Origin: CAKUFA01 sp963618735
Lineage (GTDB): Bacteria; Bacillota; Clostridia; Christensenellales; Aristaeellaceae
Direction: 5' to 3'
DNA: 64,000 nucleotides
NCBI GenBank assembly: GCA_963618735.1
Contig: CAVEUM010000001.1
Coordinates: 62,001-126,000 of the forward strand
Of the stretch, positions 7,225-15,330 are shown in pieces. Position numbers and translations under genes: made by a program. A model generated the notes under the pieces. The model did not search any database. It was not told the origin of the DNA and worked only from the letters and a program-made list of their open reading frames with translations. Position 1 is the stretch's first letter; each line of letters opens with the position of its first letter.

Positions 7225-8814
7225 TTAACCCTTCACGCCGCCGCTCGTCAAGCCCTCTGCCAGGTGTTTTTCGATGCACATAAACAGGATGATGACGGGA
7301 ATGGTGGCCAGCAGTGCCGCGGCAAAGAGGTACTGCCACTCGATCATGTTGAAGGAGCTGAACTGGGTAATGCCTACAGTGATGGGCTTGTTGGTGGGGG
7401 TGGAAATCAGAACAGTGGAAATGGTGTATTCATTCCAGGAATTGATGAACACGAAAATCAGCGTGGTCACAATGCCTGGCGCGGCCATGGGCAGAAGGAT
7501 CCGCAGCATGGCAGATACGGTGGAACAACCATCGATGCAAGCAGCCTGCTCCATTTCGGGGGAGATGGACACGAAGGTGCCGCGCAGAAGCCAGATGGCA
7601 AATGCTTGGTTGAAAGCGGCATTGATGAGCATCAGGCCGATGATGGAGTCATTCAGGTGCAAGGTGTTCATCAGCTGGGAAATGCCGACCAGCAGCACAA
7701 CAGGGGAGAACATCTGGCTCATGATGACGAATCCCAGGAAGAGATTCCGTCCCTTGAAGCGCATACGAGCCATAGCATAGGCCGCGGGAATGCCGCAGAC
7801 CATGGCGATGGCAGTCGCACCGGTAGCCAGCAGGATGGAGTTCAGCAAATAACGCAATACGCCGCGGTCGCAAATGTCCTTCAGGTTGCTCCAGACCCAT
7901 TCGGTGGGCAACATGTGCAGGAAGTACATGTCGGTGGTTTCAGCATTGCTGCGGAAAGCTGTCACAAGCATCACGTAGAAGGGATACAGGATGAAAATGC
8001 ACAGCGCGATGACAAACAGGTACAGCAAACCACGGGTGATTGTCTTCTTCAGCTTGCCGCAGCGCAGATAGGTGATGGCACCCAGCAGAATGAGAGTGCA
8101 GGCAAAAATGGGGGTGATCAGCCAGCGAACCTTCACGGTCAGTCCCTTCAAGAGCTCCAGCAGGGAATCGCCGGCAGTGCCATTGTAGAGGAACGTGTTC
8201 AGGTTAGCGAGGAGTCCATCGTTGGTGATCTGCCCGCCGACCAGCAGGTCAACCTGGCGGGAGAAAGTGTAGTTGATGGAGCGGACAAACGAGTGGGCGG
8301 CAATGCCGGCAATCAGTGCGGCGACACCAGCCAACAGATAGGTGACGTTCGCTTGCTTGGACAGGTTGGCACGGGGCGTAGCCAGTGTACCGTGGCTGGC
8401 CACGAACAGAAGCACCACAGTAAGCAGCAGCATGATGACCATAAGGCGAATGCTGACGGTGGAACCGATGCCAGACATGCCTTCTTCATGGCCGAAGCTG
8501 GCCAGAAGAAAATCGTAACCGTTGCGGGTGATGGTCTCTTTAACCGTGAAGACAACCATGGAGGTAGTGACACCTTTGGAGTTCACACGCTCCGTCACTG
8601 TTTCCTCAATGGCGGCGCCCTCATACTGGGCGGCAACGGCTTCTACCTCTGCCTTGACCTCGGTGTACTTTTCGTCCCCGACAAAGGTGTTGGCACTGCG
8701 CTTGGTATACACGTCTGTGTTGAAGGTGACCAGCGGAAGTGCCATCGTGGCGAAAATGATGGCAACGCAAAGGAGACACAGGCATAGGACGGAAACGTTT
8801 TTCTTTGCTTCCAT
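7225..8814 (-). CDS. Carbohydrate ABC transporter permease with long N-terminal extension
   Basis: A 529-residue permease, nearly twice the usual 270-300 of the MalG/UgpE class. The C-terminal part (about 255-529) is an ordinary MetI-like permease with the EAA loop EMEQAACIDGCSTVSAMLRI. The N-terminal 250 residues add a first helix, an extracytoplasmic segment (about 31-105, VAAQYEGAAIEETVTERVNS region), two more helices, another outside segment and a further helix. I do not recognise this extension. The start at 8814 overlaps the stop of the partner permease gene (TAATG) and has GGAAGGAGG upstream. It should form a heterodimer with the partner for sugar import. Confidence 0.85.
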   Translation of the reverse strand: MEAKKNVSVLCLCLLCVAIIFATMALPLVTFNTDVYTKRSANTFVGDEKYTEVKAEVEAVAAQYEGAAIEETVTERVNSKGVTTSMVVFTVKETITRNGYDFLLASFGHEEGMSGIGSTVSIRLMVIMLLLTVVLLFVASHGTLATPRANLSKQANVTYLLAGVAALIAGIAAHSFVRSINYTFSRQVDLLVGGQITNDGLLANLNTFLYNGTAGDSLLELLKGLTVKVRWLITPIFACTLILLGAITYLRCGKLKKTITRGLLYLFVIALCIFILYPFYVMLVTAFRSNAETTDMYFLHMLPTEWVWSNLKDICDRGVLRYLLNSILLATGATAIAMVCGIPAAYAMARMRFKGRNLFLGFVIMSQMFSPVVLLVGISQLMNTLHLNDSIIGLMLINAAFNQAFAIWLLRGTFVSISPEMEQAACIDGCSTVSAMLRILLPMAAPGIVTTLIFVFINSWNEYTISTVLISTPTNKPITVGITQFSSFNMIEWQYLFAAALLATIPVIILFMCIEKHLAEGLTSGGVKG

Positions 8815-9698
8815 TACTGATCCTCCTTCCGCATGGAGATGGACATGTACAGCCCTGCCACCGCACACAGAATCAGGAAACCAATGACAGATAGCGCAGT
8901 TGCGGGTCCCTTCTTTTGATCATAGAAGGCCAGCATGTACAGGTACGTAATGAGCGTATCTGTTTTATTGGCAGGCGCGCCTTTGGTAATGGTATAGATG
9001 ATGGGGAAGGAGTTGAAGACGTAAATCACATTCAGCACGGTGCTTACCGTGAGGGAAGGACGCACCAGCGGAATGGTGATGTTCCGCATCTTCTGCCAGA
9101 AGGTGGCACCATCCACGGTGGCGGCTTCGTAATAAGCAGCGTCAATGGATTGCAAACCAGACAGGACGCAGAAGGTCACGAAGGGAATAGTTACGAAAAT
9201 ACCGACGAAGCATTCCCAAGCAAACTCAATCTGATAGGTAGCGCGCCAGTTGATGGCATCCTGAATCAGGCCAAGGTTGAGCAGAACGTTATTCAGATTA
9301 CCATACTCATATTTGATAATATAATTCCATACCGATGCCTGAATGACCAGCGAGGTTGCCCAGGGAAACACCACGATGGAGCGGGCAATCTTCCGGCCAT
9401 GAAATTTTTGATTCAGAACCATGGCGATGATGAAGCCGAACAGGGTGGAAAGTCCCACAACGGAGACAACCCAAATCAGCGTGTTCAGCATCACTGTGCC
9501 AAAGACAGGAGAAGACACGGCTTCCACAAAGTTGTCAAACCCGATAAAGCCGCCTACGACGCCTGCCTTTGAAATTTCACTGAAGGATAGCCTGAAAACG
9601 ATGGCAATGGGGAAGACGACAAAAATCGTCATGAGCAGAATGCTGGGAAGCAGCCACAGATAAGGTTCCCACTTATGGCGGACAAGCACAGAATTCAC
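8814..9698 (-). CDS. Carbohydrate ABC transporter permease (MalF/UgpA type)
   Basis: A 294-residue inner-membrane subunit with six predicted helices and the conserved cytoplasmic EAA loop YYEAATVDGATFWQKMRNIT near residue 195, which docks to the ATPase. It is the partner of the extended permease encoded directly downstream with a one-base overlap. It follows the binding-protein gene after a stem-loop. No ATPase gene is present in the operon, as is common for CUT1 importers that share an MsmK/MsmX-type ATPase encoded elsewhere. Confidence 0.92.
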   Translation of the reverse strand: MNSVLVRHKWEPYLWLLPSILLMTIFVVFPIAIVFRLSFSEISKAGVVGGFIGFDNFVEAVSSPVFGTVMLNTLIWVVSVVGLSTLFGFIIAMVLNQKFHGRKIARSIVVFPWATSLVIQASVWNYIIKYEYGNLNNVLLNLGLIQDAINWRATYQIEFAWECFVGIFVTIPFVTFCVLSGLQSIDAAYYEAATVDGATFWQKMRNITIPLVRPSLTVSTVLNVIYVFNSFPIIYTITKGAPANKTDTLITYLYMLAFYDQKKGPATALSVIGFLILCAVAGLYMSISMRKEDQ

Positions 9699-9752
9699 TG
9701 CACATCCTCCTTTACTCTATGTCCATGGGCGCAAGGCCAAAAATACGCGAAA

Positions 9753-9781
9753 GAAGGAGGTCGGACGGACCAACCTCCTTC
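9753..9781 (-). terminator. Stem-loop between sugar-binding protein and permease genes
   Basis: GAAGGAGGT pairs with ACCTCCTTC, extended by a G-U and two G-C pairs, and is followed on the minus strand by TTTCGCGTATTTTT. It probably allows only part of the transcripts to continue, giving more binding protein than permease. The stem also contains an AAGGAGG sequence that it would hide. Confidence 0.6.
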
Positions 9782-9795
9782 CTATAGATTATGGT

Positions 9796-11055
9796 TTACT
9801 TGGTGACCTTCTCCTGGAGCTCATCCAGCAAGGTCTTTACGTCGCCGCCGGTCAGTGCGCTCTGCTCAACAGAAGCGGCACCCTGCTTGACGTCAATCCA
9901 CTCAGCCTTGGCAGTGGGGTAGAACTTGCAGGTGTCCAGCACGCTCAGCCATGCTTCGTAGGAAGGATTGGCAGCAACCAGTGCTTCCACAGCAGAGTTT
10001 ACAGCGGGCAGGAAGTCTTCCATGCTGACCCAGCCAACGTAGTTCTCAGGATCATAGAAGAAGGTGAGGAACTTGCCGATCGCTTCGTTACGGGCAGCCT
10101 GGTCGGGAGCAGAATCATCGCGGAAGGCCATGATGCGGTCCATAACGCCGACGCTGCTGGAAGTCTTGCCATCGTTGCTGGGGATGTTAGCCACTGCGTA
10201 GTTCACGCCGGTGTAGCCCTTATCAGCAATGTAGGTGGGCAGAGAGTTGGGGGCGATTACCATGGCCAGCTTGCCGGCACCGAACATGTCCTGCAGGTCA
10301 TAGCGGGTCTGGGTAGCAGGGTTGGGGTTGGTGTATCCCTTGTTGTACAGGCCGATAGCAAACTCGAGAGCTTCCACGTTTTCAGCGGAGTTCAGGGACC
10401 AGTTGCCGTCAGCATCCACGAAGCCGCCATCGTTGCCCCACACATAGTATGCGAAAGCAGCCTGGCCTTCGTCAGTGGTCATGTCAATGCCCCAAGGATA
10501 AACATCGCCGCCGTAGTAGTCCAGCAGAGCCTGGCAGGCATCTTCCAGCTCAGACCAGGTGGTGGGAACTTCCACGCCTGCTTCGGTCAGCAGATCCACG
10601 TTGTAGTACAGGGCACGGGCAGAAGCCAGGTCAGGCACAGCCCAAACCGTGCCATCGATGACGGACTGCTCGATGAAGCTGGGGAAGAAATCATTCAGCA
10701 GCTCTTCGGGGCAGTAATCGCTCACAGGAAGCAGCAGATTCTCGTTAGCGTAGTCAGCGAAGGTATCGATGTTCAGAATGTCAGGAGCGTTGCCGTTGCT
10801 GATGCGAGTGGACACCACGGTGTACACATCGTTCCAGGAGACAACTTCCAGGTTCAGCTTAATGCCGGGGTTGGCTTCTTCAAACTTCTTTACAAAGCTT
10901 GTGCCATTCATACCGGTACCGGTGAACCAGTCATTGGTGTTGGGACCATACTGGCAAATGATGACATCCAAGGTGATCTCGTCTTCAGCCAAGCTGATGG
11001 ACGCATAGGAGAGCACCATAGCAAGCGCCAAAAACAGTGCGACAAACTTTTTCAT
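9796..11055 (-). CDS. Extracellular carbohydrate-binding protein (SBP family 1)
   Basis: A 419-residue exported binding protein of the MalE-like cluster (fold clues include LNLEVVSWNDVYTVVSTRIS and EQAALTGGDVKTLLDELQ-like C-terminal helices). The signal sequence MKKFVALFLALAMVLS ends SLA-ED, a signal-peptidase-I site. There is no lipobox cysteine, so it is not an obvious lipoprotein. It is first in the minus-strand operon with two permeases and a hexosamine-kinase-like enzyme, so the ligand is probably an amino-sugar-containing oligosaccharide, an inference from context. A strong promoter lies at 11105-11133. Confidence 0.88.
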   Translation of the reverse strand: MKKFVALFLALAMVLSYASISLAEDEITLDVIICQYGPNTNDWFTGTGMNGTSFVKKFEEANPGIKLNLEVVSWNDVYTVVSTRISNGNAPDILNIDTFADYANENLLLPVSDYCPEELLNDFFPSFIEQSVIDGTVWAVPDLASARALYYNVDLLTEAGVEVPTTWSELEDACQALLDYYGGDVYPWGIDMTTDEGQAAFAYYVWGNDGGFVDADGNWSLNSAENVEALEFAIGLYNKGYTNPNPATQTRYDLQDMFGAGKLAMVIAPNSLPTYIADKGYTGVNYAVANIPSNDGKTSSSVGVMDRIMAFRDDSAPDQAARNEAIGKFLTFFYDPENYVGWVSMEDFLPAVNSAVEALVAANPSYEAWLSVLDTCKFYPTAKAEWIDVKQGAASVEQSALTGGDVKTLLDELQEKVTK

Positions 11056-11104
11056 GAGCTCTTTCCTCCTCTTATCTCAGGCAGAACCTGCCTTCACTAA
11101 CCTT

Positions 11105-11133
11105 ATTATATACGATTGTGAATGAATTGTAAA
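11105..11133 (-). promoter_or_regulatory. Promoter of the carbohydrate importer operon
   Basis: On the minus strand TTTACA (11133-11128), a 17-base spacer and a perfect TATAAT (11110-11105) precede the binding-protein gene by about 50 bases. The spacer 11056-11356 also holds, on the plus strand, the metal-transporter promoter and a palindrome. I see nothing else in it. Confidence 0.75.
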
Positions 11134-11236
11134 GACATGTTTTGCTTTGTATCATTGAAAAAATAGAACGCAAGGGAAATGAATGGCCGAAAAAGACATG
11201 ATGTTATAAAACCTCTTGCTTTTTCACTGTACTTAT

Positions 11237-11253
11237 TGCATATGCGGTATGCA
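11237..11253 (+). promoter_or_regulatory. Palindrome upstream of the metal ABC promoter (candidate operator)
   Basis: TGCATA-TGCGG-TATGCA is a perfect dyad with 6-bp arms, ending 20 bases before the -35 box of the metal-transporter promoter. It could bind a metal-responsive regulator. It does not match the Zur box I know from Bacillus, so the regulator is unknown. Confidence 0.35.
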
Positions 11254-11272
11254 TTTGAATGATTTCATCACC

Positions 11273-11301
11273 TTGACGCATGGGAAAGCGCGGATTATAC
11301 T
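11273..11301 (+). promoter_or_regulatory. Promoter of the metal ABC transporter operon
   Basis: TTGACG (11273-11278), 17-base spacer, TATACT (11296-11301). The expected start leaves a short leader before GAGGAG and the ATG at 11357. Confidence 0.7.
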
Positions 11302-11356
11302 TAATAATGGTGCATTGTGCCATGGCCTTCACGGCTTTATTTTATGAGGAGATCGA

Positions 11357-12109
11357 ATGACGATGAGTGACCACGCCTGCTCTCTTTGCCACATTGGGTT
11401 GGAGAATGTTTCTGTCGTGCGCGGTGGACAGACGCTGCTGCATGATGTATCCATGCACATTCATTGCGGACAGTTAACGGTGCTGATCGGCCAGAACGGT
11501 GCCGGTAAAACCACATTGATTCGCGCTTTGTTGGGGGAACTGCCCCACGGCGGCAGCATCCGCCACGTTGACGGGGAAGGACGGGACCTTTCTCATCTGT
11601 GCACGGGCTATGTGCCCCAGCACCTGCAGTTTGACCGGGAAATGCCTGTGACGGTCATGGATTTTATGGCGGCAGCGTTTTCTCGCCGTCCCGTATGGAC
11701 GGGAGTGAGCAAGAAGACAAAGGCAGAAGTGCTGTCTGCCCTGGAAGAAGTAGATGGTAAGGAGCTGGCCAATCGTCCTCTGGGACGATGCTCCGGCGGC
11801 GAAATGCAGCGCGTGCTGCTGGCACTGGCCATTCATCCCGCCCCTGATCTTCTTGTGCTGGATGAGCCTGTTTCCGGCGTTGACCAGAATGGCTTGAAGC
11901 TGTTCCTCGATACGGTGGTTCGGCTGAAGAAAAGCCATCACATGGCAATTCTGCTGGTGAGCCACGATCTGCGCCTGGTGCGCGAGTATGCCGACCATGT
12001 GGTGCTGCTGGATAAGACAGTGCTCTGTCAGGGTCCCGCAGAGCAGGTCTTTGCCACTCCTGAGTTTGACAGGGTCTTTGGCTCAGGCGATGGAGAGGAG
12101 GAAAATTGA
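11357..12109 (+). CDS. Metal (Zn/Mn-type) ABC transporter ATP-binding protein
   Basis: A 250-residue ATPase of the ZnuC/MntB class. It has Walker A IGQNGAGKTTLIRALLG, signature RCSGGEMQRVLLALAI, Walker B LLVLDEPVSGVDQNG and switch H in LLVSHD. The partner is the ZnuB/MntC-family permease in the next gene (TGATG overlap). The metal cannot be told from sequence. The N-terminus has an extra CSLCHIG stretch with two cysteines before the first strand, which is unusual in the family. No metal-binding protein gene (ZnuA type) is present nearby. The start is an ATG with GAGGAG five bases away. Confidence 0.87.
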   Translation: MTMSDHACSLCHIGLENVSVVRGGQTLLHDVSMHIHCGQLTVLIGQNGAGKTTLIRALLGELPHGGSIRHVDGEGRDLSHLCTGYVPQHLQFDREMPVTVMDFMAAAFSRRPVWTGVSKKTKAEVLSALEEVDGKELANRPLGRCSGGEMQRVLLALAIHPAPDLLVLDEPVSGVDQNGLKLFLDTVVRLKKSHHMAILLVSHDLRLVREYADHVVLLDKTVLCQGPAEQVFATPEFDRVFGSGDGEEEN

Positions 12110-12951
12110 TGGAAGCCATTTATCAGTTCATGGATGCGATTCTGCCGCTGGAGGCATTGCAATTTACCTTCATGAAGAATGCCTTCCTGGCGATTCTTCT
12201 TCTGACACCGCTGCTGGGACTTCTGGGCTCCATGGCAGTGAATCAGCAGATGGCCTTTTTCTCTGACGCTTTGGGACATTCTGCCCTAACAGGCATTGGC
12301 CTTGGCATTCTGCTGAGCCTGAACAATGATTTGGCTGCCATGCTGATCTTTGGCGTGATCTGGGCGATCCTGATCTGCCTGATCAAGCACACGGGCACAG
12401 CTTCGGCGGATACGATTATCAGCGTGTTTTCGTCCACAAGCATCGCACTTGGTCTGGTGATCCTTTCACGCGGCGGCGGTTTCGCCAAATATTCTTCCCT
12501 GCTGATTGGCGATGTGCTGGCGGTGACACCGTCTGATCTTTTGTGGCTGTTGTGTGCACTGGTTGCGGGGGTGATCCTGTGGATGGTGATGTACAACAAC
12601 CTTCTGCTGACGTCCATCAACCCGTCCCTGGCACGCAGCCGCGGCGTTCATACCCGACTGAGTGAAATGGCGTTTGTGGTGCTGGTGGCAGTGGCCGTGA
12701 TGCTGGCGATCCGCTGGGTGGGCGTGATGCTGATCAATGCACTGTTAATCCTTCCGGCCGCTGCCGGACGCAACCTGGCACGCAACAGCCGTCAGCATGC
12801 CGTTTACAGCGTGTTGATCGCCCTCGTCTGCGGCATTGCAGGACTCATGAGTGCCTATGCCTGGGATACCTCTGCGGGTGCGGCTATTGTGCTGTACGCT
12901 GCGGCCTGCTATGCTGTTTCGCTGGCACTGCGCCGTGTTCGCCGCGGATAA
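12109..12951 (+). CDS. Metal ABC transporter permease (ZnuB/MntC family, ABC-3)
   Basis: A 280-residue permease with about eight membrane helices. Family features include LGLLGSMAVNQQMAFFSDALGHSA near the N-terminus (ABC-3 families have a conserved S-D-x-x-x-H element here) and RWVGVMLINALLILPAAAGR near residue 205. It moves a divalent metal, powered by the ATPase encoded just upstream. A TTG at 12106 is also in frame, but the ATG at 12109 is better spaced from GAGAGGAGG. The next gene begins 21 bases after the stop with its own AAGGAGG. Confidence 0.88.
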   Translation: MEAIYQFMDAILPLEALQFTFMKNAFLAILLLTPLLGLLGSMAVNQQMAFFSDALGHSALTGIGLGILLSLNNDLAAMLIFGVIWAILICLIKHTGTASADTIISVFSSTSIALGLVILSRGGGFAKYSSLLIGDVLAVTPSDLLWLLCALVAGVILWMVMYNNLLLTSINPSLARSRGVHTRLSEMAFVVLVAVAVMLAIRWVGVMLINALLILPAAAGRNLARNSRQHAVYSVLIALVCGIAGLMSAYAWDTSAGAAIVLYAAACYAVSLALRRVRRG

Positions 12952-12972
12952 TAAACAACAAGGAGGTTCCGC

Positions 12973-14463
12973 ATGGAACGAATCCTGATCATTATGCCTG
13001 CAGACTGCTATGAGGATGCGGCTGCGGCATTGCAATCCGCCAGGGAAAATGCATTTTCTGCTCAGCGGATCAGTTATGGCATTGTTCTGCGAGAGGAACC
13101 GAATGAAGAAGCACTGGCAGCAATGCGCGAGATGGGAACACTGCTTTTTCTGGCGCCTGCGGATGATCCATGGTCCAGCTTTCCTGCACTGTGGCAGGGA
13201 GAAGGCTATGCGCTTTTGTCCCATCCTGCCATGCGCTTTACCCGTCATTGGGATATGATGCTCCTCAATGCTCTTCGCGCCTGCCGTTCGGATAGCGACT
13301 GGCAGTGCGTGCTGACAGGCTTTCCGCCAACGCCGGATGACCCGGTGGATGCGGTGTCCCCTGTGGCGGCAGAAGGCTTTGACGCCGCAGGCTGCCTGTG
13401 CTTTCATAAAGGAACGCCGCTTCGGTACGCCAAAACGCCGGAAAAGGCCGCATTCCTGAATCCTGCTTTCTGCTTTGGCCCTGCAGCATTCTTCAACACC
13501 ATGGCCGAAGAGGAACCGCCGCTTTTCCTGGCGGCATTTCGCAGCAAATGGGCGCTGTTTACCCTGCATAAGCCGCTTTTGCATATGGCGTGGAATACGT
13601 CCATACCGCCGTGTGTCATTCCGGCAGAGGAAGGCCGAGCCATGGGATTGGCACGCTTTCAAACGAAATTTCCCATGAAACTGGAAGAAAGAAAATTGAC
13701 GGGCATGGCACGAACGGGAATTTTCAGTCCTGACCTTTGCTTTGCCACACACGTTCCCGTGATGGTGCGCCTGCAAGAGGCGTGGCATAATGGCCTTGCC
13801 CGCAAGAGCACGGTTTCACCGCTGTTCATCACGGCATACCGCACGCTTTCAGAGCCGGGGGAGTGCCTGCCGGAAGAGGATTTCTGCCGCTTTGGGCGAC
13901 TGGCAGGGCTGAAGAATCTTGCGCTGCTGTGCTTTGCAGACGGGGATATGGCGCGGAGACTGATCCATATGCTTCCCAACGTGCTGGAGTACAAGGCGCG
14001 CTATGGCCTGCCTGTGCGTGTGGAAGCACAGGGGTCGGAGGCACGAAGGCTGACAGATTTGTCGAAGTCTTTCCTTCTGTCACAGGGGCGTGAAAAGTTC
14101 CTGAACCACACCCACTACGCGTGGATTGATTTCGGCTATCTGCGCTATCCCGTGTATGAACGTGCGGCCCTTGACTGGGAGGAACTCTGTTCGGATCGAA
14201 TCGTTATCGCTACAGTGAATGATAAGGTTGATCCGTCCATGTTCATCGTGCCGGAAAAGCGGCTGAGTGATCTCTGCGCGGAGGTTCTTCGCCGCTCAGA
14301 AGAAAGCCTGCGTGTCCTGCATACGCTGCCTGAAGAAGCACAGCTTTGGCAGGAGATGCTTCATGATTTGCCTGACTGGTTTGAGCCTGTGGAACTTCCT
14401 GCACGTAATGCTCTTCTGGATCTTGCCATGCTGAGCCGCTCAGAGGAATTTCATGCCCAATAA
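12973..14463 (+). CDS. Unknown protein, glycosyltransferase-like (GT60-like N-half, HtrL/YibB-like C-half)
   Basis: A 496-residue soluble protein with no signal or membrane helix. The first half starts with a Rossmann-like strand (RILIIMPADCYEDAA) and contains GYALLSHPAMRFTRHWDMM near residue 85, which resembles the DxH-region of GT60-type GlcNAc transferases. Here the expected first Asp is Ser, so catalysis is uncertain. The second half contains LNHTHYAWIDFGYLRYPVY near residue 380, resembling the YVWIDAG motif of HtrL/YibB and WlaTC proteins. Both matches are by eye. It follows the metal permease gene by 21 bases with a strong site, so it is probably in that operon, and a terminator follows. 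GT enzymes use metals, but a functional link is speculation. Confidence 0.4.
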   Translation: MERILIIMPADCYEDAAAALQSARENAFSAQRISYGIVLREEPNEEALAAMREMGTLLFLAPADDPWSSFPALWQGEGYALLSHPAMRFTRHWDMMLLNALRACRSDSDWQCVLTGFPPTPDDPVDAVSPVAAEGFDAAGCLCFHKGTPLRYAKTPEKAAFLNPAFCFGPAAFFNTMAEEEPPLFLAAFRSKWALFTLHKPLLHMAWNTSIPPCVIPAEEGRAMGLARFQTKFPMKLEERKLTGMARTGIFSPDLCFATHVPVMVRLQEAWHNGLARKSTVSPLFITAYRTLSEPGECLPEEDFCRFGRLAGLKNLALLCFADGDMARRLIHMLPNVLEYKARYGLPVRVEAQGSEARRLTDLSKSFLLSQGREKFLNHTHYAWIDFGYLRYPVYERAALDWEELCSDRIVIATVNDKVDPSMFIVPEKRLSDLCAEVLRRSEESLRVLHTLPEEAQLWQEMLHDLPDWFEPVELPARNALLDLAMLSRSEEFHAQ

Positions 14464-14471
14464 AGAAAGCG

Positions 14472-14499
14472 AAAGGCGACCTTCACAGGTCGCTTTTTT
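14472..14499 (+). terminator. Intrinsic terminator of the metal transporter operon
   Basis: GCGACC-TTCACA-GGTCGC followed by six T, with A residues on the 5' side lengthening the stem. It lies 10 bases after the stop codon at 14463. Confidence 0.8.
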
Positions 14500-14536
14500 G
14501 CTATGGCAAGAAGACAACTTATCATATGCGAACAGT

Positions 14537-14565
14537 TTGCGCTGCATGCGGTTTTCATGTATAAT
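14537..14565 (+). promoter_or_regulatory. Promoter of the ATC-hydrolase-like operon
   Basis: TTGCGC (14537-14542), 17-base spacer, TATAAT (14560-14565), about 45 bases before the ATG at 14610. Confidence 0.65.
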
Positions 14566-14609
14566 GAAATCATAAGATTGTTCTTCTTTCGACCTGCAGG
14601 AGGTGCACC

Positions 14610-15317
14610 ATGCTGGAAAAGGATCTTCCGATTGATCGTACATGTCACGTTGTTTACACCAAGGCATGCAAGAAGCAGATGCGACAAATGCTGGAGAAGT
14701 ACTACGTGCCTGAAGAACAGGAAAAGATGTGGGAAGCCTTCCAAATGAAGTTTGTTGAGTGCCTCAAAACGTGGCGAACGGATTTGGGCGGAGCAAAAAA
14801 CTTCCACAACGGTCAGGGCGGGACGTACGATTGCATTGCCATGATGTGCTTTTACGACGTGTGCCGCGAAAAGGTTACGTTTCGGGATGTGGAAGTCATG
14901 GAGGAAAATCTCATGATGCCCTCCTTCCGCAAGCTGCGTTTCGTGAACATCAATCGCCCCTTCTGGAAAAAGCTCATGCACACAGCTTTTCTGAAAGCAA
15001 AATCCCGCTGCGATGCCTGGCATGATTACGAAATGCATGTCCAGCCCTATGATGCAGACAAGCCCATTGCGTATGATTTCACTTCCTGCCCTACGGCGGA
15101 GTTTGCCAAGCAGTTTGGCTACACGGATATTGTGGCGGCGCTGTGCAATGTGGACTATGTCTGCCTGCAGCAGCTGCATGCCCGATTGATTCGCACAGGA
15201 ACCTGCGTGGACTGTGCATGCTGTGATTACTGCATTGCGGGAGACCGGGACACGAAGGCCATAGCAGGGCATGAGGAATATGTGGATGAAGCAGGATTCC
15301 GCAGAAATCGAAAGTAA
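14610..15317 (+). CDS. L-2-amino-thiazoline-4-carboxylic acid hydrolase family protein
   Basis: A 235-residue protein that fits the ATC hydrolase family, known in pseudomonads for opening L-2-amino-thiazoline-4-carboxylate on the way to L-cysteine. In Clostridia the family is widespread and its true substrate is not established. The Cys-rich segment CVDCACCDYCIAGDRD near residue 210 and the central NGQGGTYDCIAMM are the most conserved-looking parts. AGGAGGTG precedes the ATG at ideal distance. It is first in a two-gene unit with a Cys-rich U32-like protein 13 bases downstream, hinting at a shared sulfur or redox role (inference). Confidence 0.65.
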   Translation: MLEKDLPIDRTCHVVYTKACKKQMRQMLEKYYVPEEQEKMWEAFQMKFVECLKTWRTDLGGAKNFHNGQGGTYDCIAMMCFYDVCREKVTFRDVEVMEENLMMPSFRKLRFVNINRPFWKKLMHTAFLKAKSRCDAWHDYEMHVQPYDADKPIAYDFTSCPTAEFAKQFGYTDIVAALCNVDYVCLQQLHARLIRTGTCVDCACCDYCIAGDRDTKAIAGHEEYVDEAGFRRNRK

Positions 15318-15330
15318 GGCGGAAACGTCA

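Noticed and set aside
7216..8787. Long open frame on the plus strand (523 residues) opposite the sugar permease
   Set aside because: It mirrors the codons of a clear permease gene, has Gln/His/Gly-rich composition typical of antisense frames and no ribosome site.
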